Below the pieces are notes generated by a model. The model had not been told where the DNA came from. It was given only the letters and a program-made list of their open reading frames with translations, and searched no databases. 64,000 bases of DNA. Origin: Actinomadura kijaniata NBRC 14229. Its GTDB lineage: Bacteria; Actinomycetota; Actinomycetes; Streptosporangiales; Streptosporangiaceae. The stretch is taken from positions 1 through 64,000 of the forward strand of contig NZ_BCQR01000036.1 of NCBI RefSeq assembly GCF_001552175.1, read 5' to 3'. Each line of letters opens with the position of its first letter. Position 1 is the first letter of the stretch. The position numbers and the translations under genes were made by a program. Below, piece after piece: positions 1-8,177 of the stretch.

Positions 1-714
1 GGATCGGGACGTGCTCGTTGGCGGTCGGAGTGTCCAGGTGGGGCAGTACGCAAAGTGAATCTCCCGATTGCCGCGGGGGTCGATGTGCGGCCAGTAGAAC
101 TGGCGACAAACGTGGTAGTTGCATCCGACCGAGAGGTAGAGGGAGTCACGTGCTGCGGCCGGCGGGCCATGTTTGGCAACGGCGAAGAAATGGCGGGCCG
201 CTTCCCGGAAAGCGGCGGCGCTGCCGGTCAAGAAAAGGGTCTCTGCGTACCTGTGCTGGCGGAGGACGTCTCTGTTCTCCTGGTAGCTGAAGGCCGGATA
301 ATTGACCTCCTCATCGGTAGGGAGGTCGCTGTCCGGTACGCCTGCGGTTCGGAGTTCGCGAGGGGTGTTGGCTCTGGTGATCCGTTCGCGTACCCGCTTC
401 CAGCGCGAGGGCGGAAACTGCAACGAGTGGTGTAGCAGCACCAGGTCGAGTGGCCCCTCTGGAAACCAGTCGCAGCCGATGTCAGGGGGATGCGGAGTGG
501 CGCGCATTGGCAGGTACACCATTGAGCGCGGGGAACGTGCTGCGAGCAGCCAGAGTGTGCCGGCCCGTCGCCCATCCGCGCGGTCGACATACATGTCGTA
601 GTGGTTGAAGCCGTGGTCGTGGAGTGCCGCGTTGTTCAACGGCTTGGCGGGACGGATCACTCGATGCCGCTCGGCACCCAGGCTCACGTGTTGCACGATG
701 ATCTTTGTCTGCAA
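1..714 (-). CDS. Unrecognised protein, C-terminus cut by window edge
   Basis: An open frame of about 238 codons runs off the left end without a stop. The proposed start is the TTG at 712-714, which has a GGGGGA purine run just upstream and an in-frame TGA shortly before it. The product has protein-like composition: a tryptophan-, histidine- and proline-rich middle (for example HHSLQFPPSRWKRVRER) and a later part with the motif GCNYHVCRQFYWPH. I see no signal peptide, membrane segment or domain I can name. The DNA is visibly less GC-rich than the metabolic genes further right, which suggests acquired material. It is isolated, with no gene I can support before 1,600. A start at the nearby GTG (694-696) is also possible. 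Confidence 0.5.
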   Translation of the reverse strand, partial: MQTKIIVQHVSLGAERHRVIRPAKPLNNAALHDHGFNHYDMYVDRADGRRAGTLWLLAARSPRSMVYLPMRATPHPPDIGCDWFPEGPLDLVLLHHSLQFPPSRWKRVRERITRANTPRELRTAGVPDSDLPTDEEVNYPAFSYQENRDVLRQHRYAETLFLTGSAAAFREAARHFFAVAKHGPPAAARDSLYLSVGCNYHVCRQFYWPHIDPRGNREIHFAYCPTWTLRPPTSTSRS

Positions 715-1599
715 TCGTCCCCCGTCGTGTCACCAGTCAGGCTCACTAGATGATCGTGCTTGCCTTCACTGTCACGCCATCCCTTTTCGCGTGCCTTCAT
801 CACGGCCTTGCCTGTCAGGGTTGTTGCCGGTGACTTGGCCCGGCCCAGGTGAGGTGGTGCGGTCACATCGTGAGGTAGGCGACCGGGCCGCCGGGGACAT
901 GGCAGGCAATCCAAGTTGGCAACGCTGTTCCGCATTGCGGTCGGCACCGGGGACTCGGCGCGAGGATGGCTTCGAGCAGTGGAGGGACGGCGTTCAGCAG
1001 CATGGCGGAACGGCCGGTCAGGACTTGAGCCAGCATCGGCCGTGGCCACGGGCTAAGTCGCCGCCAGCACGAGGCCATGTCATACATCGCCTCGTACGCG
1101 GTTCGGCGCTGCTGACGAGGCGATCGCGGCGGTGCGGGCATCAGGGGTGGCGATCACGAGGCCTGGCATTAACACGCATGATCACGCTGGGTCTGCGAGT
1201 CATCTGTGAAATTGCGGCGTTCGATGATGACGATCGCCTGCGTCGGTCACCCGCCTGGGCGGATGGTGTCGGCATGACTGCCGATCTCGGATCGGCATGT
1301 GGGTCCGCGCACGGTACCGGTGGCGGGGCTCTCACCCATGGGTCATAGTCCCGAGGCCCGCCGGGAACGGTTCTTCAAGGTGATCTGACTGGTGGTCGTC
1401 CCGCCCGTCGCCGTCACTCGTATCCTCATCGCCGCCCGAGAGACCGGTGCCGTCTTCGCGGCGGTGACCGAGTCCGGGTCGCCGGGTACGTTCACGGCCG
1501 CGGCCAAGACCTGCGGCCGGGGCTGAGTCTGAGGCGGAGGCTACGCAGGAAGCCGTTCGATCCTGCGCTCGTGTCAGGAGCCCTTCTCGCGGGTGGTGG
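715..1599. other. Stretch without a supportable gene
   Basis: No reading frame here has convincing protein character. A 92-codon minus-strand frame at 863-1141 contains hydrophobic patches but no family match, no ribosome site and an odd composition. Stops are frequent in all frames compared with the rest of the window and the base composition is less GC-biased. The stretch leads into a clearly decayed regulator, so it may be degraded coding DNA, but I cannot name a parent gene. Confidence 0.5.
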
Positions 1600-3215
1600 A
1601 GGGGCGGGCGCGGAGTGTGTGGGTGCATGCCTCGCGTGCGGCGCGCAGGAGGCGCTCGCCGTCGGGGCCTGGCAGGCCCCGCCCGCACCTGGACCGTCCT
1701 GCTGGTCGCCGCGGTCGCCGACACCGGCACGCTGCCGATGGTCCTGGACACGGCGGCGCGGCTGGACGGGGAACGGCTGACGTTTCGGCGTCCCCTCATC
1801 CAGTCCACCGTCTACCAGTAGGCCGACACCGCGCGACGGCTGGCGGTGCACCGGGCGCTGGCGGAGATCCTGGCCCGCCACCGCGACCCGGTCGGCGGGC
1901 GTGGCACCTGGCGGCGGCCGGTATCGGGCCGGACAAGGAGGTCGCCGCCGCGCTGGAGGACAGCGCCGGGGAAGCGCGACGTCGCGGGGGATACCTGGCG
2001 GTGGCCCGCACCTACGAACGCGCCGCCGTCCTGACCTCCGACCGGTCCCGCCGCGCGGCGTCCCTGCTGGAGGAGGTGGCTGTGCACCTGACCAGCCCGG
2101 CCCGGCCCTGCCCGCCGAGGTCGCCGGGCTCGACGCGCTGCTGGACACCAGCGACGGGTGGCAGGCGAACCGGCGGCTGATCCACGCGGCGGGCACCGTC
2201 GCCGAACGGGGTCCGCGGACCTGACCCGGGCCGCGACTGCGTTCGATCGGCTCGCCGTCGGCGGCACTGCCACTGCGCCATGACCGTCCGGTGGCACGTG
2301 CTGCTCGGCGACTTCGCCACGGCCCAGGCGCTGGCGGCCGACCTGGAACGAGACTGCCGACTGTCGGGGCGATCGGCGTCCCGCCCGAGGTGCTGGCGCT
2401 GACCGCCATCGCGCACCTGCACCACGGACGGCACGCCGAGGCGCTCACCGCCGCGGGCGAGGGGCTGCGCCCGGCGGGACGGCCCGGCGATCGTCCTGGC
2501 ACGGCACGCGGCGATCGAAGGGGGCACGCGGCGATGCCACGCGCTGCTGGTCGAGGCCGACGACGTCCCCACCCGTTCCTGGAGGCGACCCGCGCGAGGA
2601 ACCTGAGGGCCGTCCCGACGCCGTCCTGGACCGGCTGCCGTCATCGCGGCCGCCCTGAAACGTATGGACGCCCGCGCGAACCGTTCCGGTGGTACCTGAA
2701 CTGGGTGTTCTCGCTCGACCGCCCCTGGGCCGAGGCCATCGTGGCGCGTTGCGCGGCGCTGCTCGACGACGCCGAAACGCACTACCTCCGCGTTCTGCGT
2801 CTCCACCGGGAACGCGCTCGTACCGAGCTCCTGTACGGCGAATGGCCGCGCAGGGCGCAGCGGCGCGTCGACGCTCGCGCTCCGCTACGTTCCTCCTCGG
2901 AGACGTTCGAGCGCCTGGCCGCCCGCCCCTGGGCCGACCGCGCCCGGGCCGAGGCGCTCATCGCCGTCGGCGAGAGTCGCGCCGTGCCGACGCCCGGCTC
3001 CCTCGCCGACCTCAACCCCGCGTGAACAGCAGATCGCCCGCCTCGCGGCGACCGGCCTGTCCAACCAGGACATCCAGGACATCGTCGCCCACCTGTTCCT
3101 GAGCTCGGGGACCGTCGGGCACCACCTGTCCAACGCCTACCGGAAGCCCGGCCTCGCCTCCCGCACGGAACCGGCCCGCCTCGCACTGGACGACAGCCGG
3201 ACCGGTGGCATGTGA
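1600..3215 (+). pseudogene. Decayed LAL-type LuxR regulator
   Basis: Fragments in different frames match consecutive parts of a large ATP-binding LuxR (LAL/MalT-like) regulator. Around 1700-1818 the frame reads ERLTFRRPLIQSTVYQ and then stops at TAG 1819. The same frame continues with HRALAEILARH, then homology jumps frame to WHLAAAGIGPDKEVAAALED near 1903. Further shifts lead to TPR-like stretches including ERARTELLYGEW near 2812. The C-terminal helix-turn-helix reads LTPREQQIARLAATGLSN and TVGHHLSNAYRK and ends at TGA 3213-3215. The N-terminal P-loop half is absent. Family members are usually about 900 residues, so this is a remnant with several frameshifts and one internal stop. The 5' limit is approximate. 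Confidence 0.85.
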
Positions 3216-3717
3216 CGCGCACCGCCGAGCGGGTCCGAAGGGCGCGGAGCGGCGGGATGGCACCTCGCCGGTCCGTCACGCGTGAAGGGCCGGTAGGACC
3301 ATTGCGGCCGTTCGTCGCGAAGCCGCAACCGCTGGTCGTATCCGGCACGCGGGCACCGGCCGACCGGACTAGTTTTCTGGGCGTCGACCAACCGGCCCGG
3401 AGCGACGCGGCCCAGGTGAGGGGATCGGGATCGGCGTCCGGCACCCGGCGCCCGGTTGGTCGGCCGCCTCCGTGGGCGCGCCCCGTGCCCGGCGCCATCC
3501 GTCCAGGCGCCATGTGTTCCCAGCACCGGCGAGGGCGTGCCCACGGAGGCGACAGCACCCCGGCCACCGCGTTCCCCGCCCGACTCCGGGTTCAACCGCC
3601 GGTCCATCCGCGCGGACGAGAGCTGCCGCTCGTCGATCGACCGGCCGGTCCGGTGTCCAGCCGTCCATGCCGCCGCGCGCGGCGGCACGCCGATGCGTTC
3701 CGTGGAGTCCCGCCGGT
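3216..3717. other. Intergenic stretch, nothing recognised
   Basis: This separates the LuxR remnant from the convergent hydrolase gene. Open frames exist on both strands but they are arginine-, proline- and serine-rich, the usual sign of non-coding GC-rich DNA, and none has a ribosome site or a recognisable motif. No hairpin followed by a T-run was found. Confidence 0.5.
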
Positions 3718-4602
3718 TCACGAACGGACCCGCAGGTGGGTGGTGAGGAACTCGATCTGGTCGGCGACGAGCCGTTCGACCAGCGGCGGATGGTAGACGG
3801 TGAAGTGGTCGGCGTCGTAGTGCTTGAGCACGCCGCGCGGCGCAGTGGCGGCGACCTTCTCCGCGATCGCGGTGTCGACCAGGTTCTCCCGGTCGCTCTG
3901 GCACACCAGCAGCGGGCACCGCACGCGGGCGGCTCGGGCCGCGGCGTTGTAGAACAGCATCCCCAGCCCGGAGGCGGCGGTGACGCGGTTGTCGAACTCG
4001 TAGCCCGGCGGGCACACCGACCGCCAGCCCTCCAGGGCGCCCGGCTGGTTGACGAAGGCCGGCTCGCCGGGGCGGCCCACCAGCGGAACGTACCGCCGCG
4101 ACCGCCCCAGCGAGGCCCGCACCAGGTCGGAGGTGATCGGGACGGTGAGCCGGGCCAGGTGCCGCAGGCCGGCCCGCAGGGCGACGGCGCGTCCGCTCAG
4201 CACCGGGCACTGCACCACCGCCGCCGACAGCGTCGGATGCCGGGCGGCCGCGGCCACCACATGGCTGGCGCCGAACGAGGTCCCCCACAGCGCGACGCGC
4301 CCGGCGTCCAGCTCGGGCCGCGAGCGGGCGAACTCCAGCGCCGCGTCGATGTCCTCGGCGTACCGGCGCGCGCTGACCAGTTGGCGCGGCTCGCCGCCCG
4401 ACTCGCCCAAATGACGGAAGTCGAAGGCGAGCACGGCCAGGCCCGCCTGGGAGAACCACTTCTCGTACTGGCCGAGCATCATCTCGTGCGTCGCCCCGCC
4501 GCCGTGCACCAGGACGACGACCGGATGCGGTCCGGAGCCCTCGGGAACGGTGAGCCAGGCGGCGCACCGGTCGCCGCCGGAGGTGAAGGAGGTGCGTGTC
4601 AT
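3718..4602 (-). CDS. Alpha/beta hydrolase
   Basis: A 294-residue serine hydrolase of the alpha/beta fold. The oxyanion-hole region HGGG lies at about residues 33-36 and the nucleophile elbow GTSFGAS has Ser at about 109. A candidate acid is in the SDRENLVD segment and the candidate histidine is in HYDADHFTVYH near the C-terminus. The sequence resembles dienelactone-hydrolase/peptidase-like hydrolases and the substrate is unknown. No signal peptide is seen, so it is cytoplasmic. Two ATGs abut at 4605 and 4602. The second is preferred because GAGGGG (4609-4614) lies six bases upstream of it. The gene is divergent from the TetR gene at 4685, and two operator-like repeats lie between them, so TetR control is likely. 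Confidence 0.88.
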   Translation of the reverse strand: MTRTSFTSGGDRCAAWLTVPEGSGPHPVVVLVHGGGATHEMMLGQYEKWFSQAGLAVLAFDFRHLGESGGEPRQLVSARRYAEDIDAALEFARSRPELDAGRVALWGTSFGASHVVAAAARHPTLSAAVVQCPVLSGRAVALRAGLRHLARLTVPITSDLVRASLGRSRRYVPLVGRPGEPAFVNQPGALEGWRSVCPPGYEFDNRVTAASGLGMLFYNAAARAARVRCPLLVCQSDRENLVDTAIAEKVAATAPRGVLKHYDADHFTVYHPPLVERLVADQIEFLTTHLRVRS

Positions 4603-4618
4603 CATGATCCCCTCGATC

Positions 4619-4633
4619 AAGTACCTTGTACGT
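4619..4633. promoter_or_regulatory. TetR operator 2, near-perfect copy
   Basis: AAGTAC-CTT-GTACGT differs from operator 1 at a single base. The centre-to-centre distance is 33 bases, about three helical turns, so two dimers could bind the same face of the DNA. It lies between the candidate hydrolase transcription start and its start codon. Confidence 0.6.
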
Positions 4634-4643
4634 GAACGGGGAG

Positions 4644-4672
4644 AGTTAAACACGTACCTTGTACGTAATCAA
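4644..4672 (-). promoter_or_regulatory. Candidate promoter of the hydrolase gene
   Basis: On the minus strand TTGATT (4667-4672) and TTAACT (4644-4649) are separated by 17 bases and resemble -35 and -10 elements. The perfect palindrome at 4652-4666 fills the spacer, the classic position for a TetR repressor to block polymerase. Confidence 0.45.
4652..4666. promoter_or_regulatory. TetR operator 1, perfect palindrome
   Basis: ACGTAC-CTT-GTACGT is a perfect inverted repeat with six-base arms and a three-base spacer. It lies between the divergent hydrolase and TetR genes, inside the candidate hydrolase promoter. A copy sharing 13 consecutive bases lies 33 bases to the left. Binding by the adjacent TetR protein is inferred from position and symmetry. 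Confidence 0.65.
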
Positions 4673-4684
4673 GTAGAGGAACCC

Positions 4685-5329
4685 ATGCCGGCACCGCGCA
4701 AGTTCACCCACCAGCAGTTGCAGGCCGCGGCTCTGGAGCTGATCGACCAGGAGGGCCTGACGGGGCTGACCATGCGCGCCCTGGCCACCAGGCTCGGCAC
4801 CGGCCCCATGACCATCTACAACTACGTCGACGGCCGGGAAGGACTCGAACGCCTCGTCACCAGCGCGGTCATGGCCCAAGCCCACTGGCCCGACGACCCT
4901 TCGGGCGACTGGCGGACGCGGGTGAAGGCGATCGCCGAGGCCATCTGGCGCGCCGTGCGCGCGCACCCCAACGCCATTCCCCTCATCCTCACCGCACGCA
5001 GCCTCGACGAGGACGCGCTCGTCCCCACCGAAGCCCTGTTGCAGGCCCTCGCCGACAGCGGAAGGTCCGGAGCAGACCTGCTGGCCGCCTTCCGCGTGGT
5101 CTCCGGTTTCATCGCCGGGTTCGCCCAGGCCGAGCTCACCGGCCCTCTCGTCGCCGGCCGGGACGCCGAAGCCATCACCGCGCGGATGGCCGATCTTCCG
5201 GCACGGCGGTTCCCCAGGCTGATCGAGACGGCCCACGCGGCCACCGGCGACCCTCAGGCCGAGTTCCACTCCGGTCTGAAGATCCTCCTCGCCGGGCTCG
5301 ACGCCTCAGCCCCGGAGCGCAGGGGGTGA
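4685..5329 (+). CDS. TetR family transcriptional regulator
   Basis: A 214-residue repressor. The N-terminal helix-turn-helix is clear: LIDQEGLTGLTMRALATRLG followed by TGPMTIYNYVDGREGL at about residues 18-58. The remainder is an all-helical ligand-binding domain of the TetR_C type, with a FIAGFAQAEL segment late in the protein. The ATG at 4685 has AGAGGA at 4675-4680 upstream. It is divergent from the hydrolase and presumably represses it, and probably itself, through the two palindromes at 4619-4666. The inducer is unknown and may be the hydrolase substrate. Confidence 0.92.
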   Translation: MPAPRKFTHQQLQAAALELIDQEGLTGLTMRALATRLGTGPMTIYNYVDGREGLERLVTSAVMAQAHWPDDPSGDWRTRVKAIAEAIWRAVRAHPNAIPLILTARSLDEDALVPTEALLQALADSGRSGADLLAAFRVVSGFIAGFAQAELTGPLVAGRDAEAITARMADLPARRFPRLIETAHAATGDPQAEFHSGLKILLAGLDASAPERRG

Positions 5330-5388
5330 GGGCCGACCCGGTCCTTCCGGGGCTTCCCGATCGTCTGGTTCTGGCGGGAACAGCCGTG

Positions 5389-5412
5389 GCCTCCCCCTAT
5401 ACTTGCGGAGGC
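5389..5412. promoter_or_regulatory. Inverted repeat over a TATACT box upstream of the STAS gene
   Basis: GCCTCC and GGAGGC form six-base arms around a 12-base spacer that contains TATACT (5398-5403), a plausible -10 element about 80 bases before the STAS start codon. GGGAAC, resembling an ECF-type -35, lies about 19 bases upstream of the box. Position and symmetry suggest a regulated promoter. No binding protein is identified. Confidence 0.3.
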
Positions 5413-5481
5413 TTGATGCTCGGTAATGTTTGACGCTGACCCCAATCAGCCTCGTCCCCGTTCACTCCCGAGGGGGTTCTT

Positions 5482-5805
5482 GTGTCCGGCCTGCGCGTGC
5501 AGCCGTTGACCGAGCTGGTCGGCGTACGCGCCGTCGGGGAGGTGAACGTGCTCACTCGTGACATCTGGGAGTCCACCCTGTCGGAGCTGCCCCCCACCGG
5601 TAACGGCACCGACGTGACCGTGGTGCATCTGGAGCTGTCACAGCTGGTGAGCGTGGACGCCGGTGGCGCCGCGGCGGTCGCCGCCGTCGCCCATCGCCTG
5701 GCCCCCACCGGCCGAGTGGTCCTGCACAGCCCGCCTCCGGCCCTGCGGCGCATCCTGCAGGTCATGTGGCCCGACACCCCGGGGATCGAGGTGCTCGCGC
5801 CGTGA
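5482..5805 (+). CDS. STAS-domain anti-sigma factor antagonist-like protein
   Basis: A 107-residue single-domain protein. A central hydrophobic strand, VVHLELSQLVSVDAGGAAAV, precedes the position where STAS proteins carry the phosphorylatable Ser/Thr. Here Ser-Val-Asp-Ala occupies that loop. STAS proteins of the SpoIIAA/RsbV type bind the ATPase domain of anti-sigma factors. The start is GTG 5482 with GAGGGGG just upstream. The stop codon overlaps the GTG of the MEDS-ATPase gene (GTGA), so the two are translationally coupled and probably form a partner-switching pair. Confidence 0.8.
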   Translation: MSGLRVQPLTELVGVRAVGEVNVLTRDIWESTLSELPPTGNGTDVTVVHLELSQLVSVDAGGAAAVAAVAHRLAPTGRVVLHSPPPALRRILQVMWPDTPGIEVLAP

Positions 5806-6764
5806 CCGTCCCGACCTCTCACGCCTCCCGTCCCGCCGACCCGTTCTGGCATCCCGCGCTGTTCTACCGCGGCCTGGAGCAGTACCTGGCGGGCACCGTG
5901 CCGTTCGTCGTCGACGGCGTGCGGGCCGGGGAACCGGTCGCGGTGGCGGTTCCCACCTGGCGGCTGGAGCCCCTGAGCCAGGCCCTGCGCGAGGAGCTGG
6001 GCGCGACGGCCGACGCGGTGACGCTGCTGGACATGACGCGGGCCGGCCGCAACCCCGGCCGCATCATCCCCGGCGTGCTGCGCGCCTTCGCCGACCGCCA
6101 CCCCCAGGCCCGCGTTCGCATCATCGGCGAGCCGATCTGGCCGGGCCGCTCGGCCAGCGAGTACCCCGCCTGCGCCCAGCACGAGGCGCTGATCAACCAC
6201 GCCTTCACCGGCCGCGACGTGGCGATCCTGTGCCCCTACGACCTCGACGGGCTGGACGAGCGGGTGGTGGCCGACGCCGCCGCCACCCACCCGGTGCTGA
6301 TCGACGCCGACGGCGAGGCCCCCAGCGACCGCTACGCGCCCGACGCGATCGTGGCCGCCTACAACCAGCCGCTGCCCGACCCCGCCCCCGGACAGGCCAC
6401 GACGCTGCCGTTCGACCGGGACGCCCTGGAGCGGACCCGCGCGCTGGCCATCGAACACGCCGTCACCGCCGGGCTGGACCCCGAACGCGTGCTGGACGTG
6501 GAGCTGGCCATCAGCGAACTGATCTCCAACTCGGTCATCCACGGCGGCGGCACGGGCACCCTGCGGATGTGGATCGAACCCACCCACCTGGTCCTGGACG
6601 TCTCCGACCAGGGCCACCTCACCGACCCGCTGGTGGGACGCCGCCCCGTGCCACCGGACACCCCCGGCGGCCGCGGCGTGCTGCTGGTCAACCAGCTGGC
6701 CGACCTGGTCCGCATCCACACCATCCCGCAGGCCACCACCGTCCGCGTCTACTTCACCCGCTAG
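5802..6764 (+). CDS. MEDS-domain sensor fused to HATPase_c anti-sigma regulator
   Basis: A 320-residue protein. The N-terminal half (about residues 10-190) is a MEDS (DcmR-type sensory) domain with HPALFYRGLEQYLAGTVPF, DMTRAGRNPGRIIPGVLRAF and RIIGEPIWPGRS. The C-terminal third is an RsbW-like HATPase domain with the N-box ELAISELISNSVIHGGG and a G-box region GGRGVLLVNQLADLVR. Established knowledge links MEDS domains to sensing of small hydrophobic molecules. The ATPase part would bind or phosphorylate a STAS partner, most simply the product of the overlapping upstream gene. A close paralogue lies at 57564-58508. Cytoplasmic; no membrane segment. Confidence 0.9.
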   Translation: MTVPTSHASRPADPFWHPALFYRGLEQYLAGTVPFVVDGVRAGEPVAVAVPTWRLEPLSQALREELGATADAVTLLDMTRAGRNPGRIIPGVLRAFADRHPQARVRIIGEPIWPGRSASEYPACAQHEALINHAFTGRDVAILCPYDLDGLDERVVADAAATHPVLIDADGEAPSDRYAPDAIVAAYNQPLPDPAPGQATTLPFDRDALERTRALAIEHAVTAGLDPERVLDVELAISELISNSVIHGGGTGTLRMWIEPTHLVLDVSDQGHLTDPLVGRRPVPPDTPGGRGVLLVNQLADLVRIHTIPQATTVRVYFTR

Positions 6765-6988
6765 CCCTGCCTTCCCCCGCCGCCCAGCCGGGATGCCGGG
6801 CCTGCTCGTCCAAGTGCCTCATCGGCCAGGGAGCAGCGCGTCACGAAAATGCCACACCTGCGCCACCACTTCTTGACTTGGCCGTGCCGTGCCGTGGCGG
6901 CGCACGGCGCGGTGGTCGCCCAACCAGGCGGCGTTGACTGGGCGGGGGCGCTGGGCAACCAGGCCGCTGCCCTGCCGGTGGTGGTGCC

Positions 6989-7555
6989 GTGCTGGCCGAC
7001 CGATGGCGCGACGGGCAGGTGGTCGATGCCTACCCGGCGCTGTATGAGGCCGCGCTGCACGCGGTACTGGACACGCTGTTCTCCACCCGGGCCGACACCG
7101 GCGTGGTGGACAGGGTGCACCGGTCGGTGGAGACGATCCTGGACTACCTGTTCCGGTGGATGTTCCTGCCGCCGTCACTGCTGCGCCTGCCGATGGCGGC
7201 CAACCGGCGCTTCGACCGCGCGCTGGCCGACCTTGATCGCAGCGTCGCCACCCTGATCGCCCAGTACCGGCGCACCGGCCGGGACCAGGGCGACCTGCTG
7301 TCGACGATGCTGGCGACCCAGCGCCACGCCGACGGCGGGTTGAGCGATGCCGAGATCGCCGACGAGGTGGCCCGGGAAGGCCGCACCGGACGGGTGGTCT
7401 GCGAGACGCTGCGGCTGTATCCGCCCGGATGGTTGTTCACCAGGGCCACCGGCGCTCCGGTCGAACCGGCCGGGCGGACGCTGCCCGCGGGCAGCACCGT
7501 GCTGTTCATGGCGCCGGCTGCCGCTGAGCCCGACCCGGCGCCCCGGGTGAGGTGA
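6989..7555 (+). pseudogene. Cytochrome P450 remnant with internal deletion
   Basis: One frame retains recognisable P450 blocks: DGQVVDAYPALYEAAL, then VETILDYLFRWMFLPPSLLR and DLLSTMLATQRHADGGLSDAEIA, where the I-helix should begin. It then jumps directly to CETLRLYPPGWLFTR, the ExxR (K-helix) region. The oxygen-activating I-helix between these blocks is missing. The frame ends at 7555 before the heme-binding cysteine loop, and the first 100 or more residues of the family are also absent. It therefore cannot make an active enzyme. It is followed at once by a terpene-synthase remnant, so both probably come from one terpene pathway. Confidence 0.85.
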
Positions 7556-7569
7556 TCACGTGACCGTCG

Positions 7570-8080
7570 GTGTCCGGTGCGACAGCACCGCCGGCCCCGG
7601 AGAGGCGGCGGTCCAAGTCGAACTGCCGCCTCGCCTGCGCCGAGATCATCGACGGGGAGGAAGTCCCGGCCGCCGAGGTGGATGCTCCCGCCGTGTGCGC
7701 GCTGACCGAGGTGGCCATCATCACCGCCGCCCTGGATGGCGACCTGTTCTACTACGGCAAGGAGCTGTGGCAGGCCATCCGCGCGCCCACCCCCTCGCGC
7801 TGCCGGCTGAACCTGCCCGACATCCTGCGCGCCGAACGGCACCTGGAACGGCCGCGGGCACTGGAACGGACCGTCGAGCTGTGCGACCAGCTCACCCTGC
7901 GGTTCCTCCAACTGCGCGAGCAGGTCCTTCCCGGCGCCAGCCGACCGCTGTGCCGCTACATCGAGCACCTGCCCCATCTGATCCTCGGCAACCTGGAACG
8001 GGGCCTGCGGGACGGCCGCCACCCCGGCGCCGTCGCCACCAGCGTCACCTTCACCCAGACCGCGCCCCCGCCGGTCCGCC
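7570..8080 (+). pseudogene. Terpene synthase C-terminal remnant
   Basis: The frame contains the C-terminal half of a bacterial class I terpene cyclase: DGDLFYYGKELWQAI, LPDILRAERHLERPRALERT, then RYIEHLPHLILGNLERGL and DGRHPGAV at the end. In active enzymes the metal-binding NSE triad reads ND..S...E. Here the matching segment is GDLFYYGKE, with Asn replaced by Gly and Ser by Tyr. The N-terminal half with the aspartate-rich motif is absent. The open frame continues past 8080 but loses family similarity and runs into the convergent regulator. With the preceding P450 remnant this marks a decayed terpene locus. Confidence 0.78.
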
Positions 8081-8177
8081 GCCCATCCCCTCGATCGCCT
8101 GGTGGTGGGATCGGGCCCTGCGAGAAGGCCGCCCTCGCTCCACTCCAACGACCTTGCGGGGGACCGGAGACGGTCCC

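Noticed and set aside
863-1141. A 92-codon minus-strand open frame
   Set aside because: The product has no recognisable motif or ribosome site and the surrounding DNA looks degraded. It is treated as non-coding.
3212-3796. A 194-codon plus-strand frame after the LuxR remnant
   Set aside because: Arginine- and proline-rich composition, no domain, and it overlaps the end of the real hydrolase gene. Chance open frame in GC-rich DNA.
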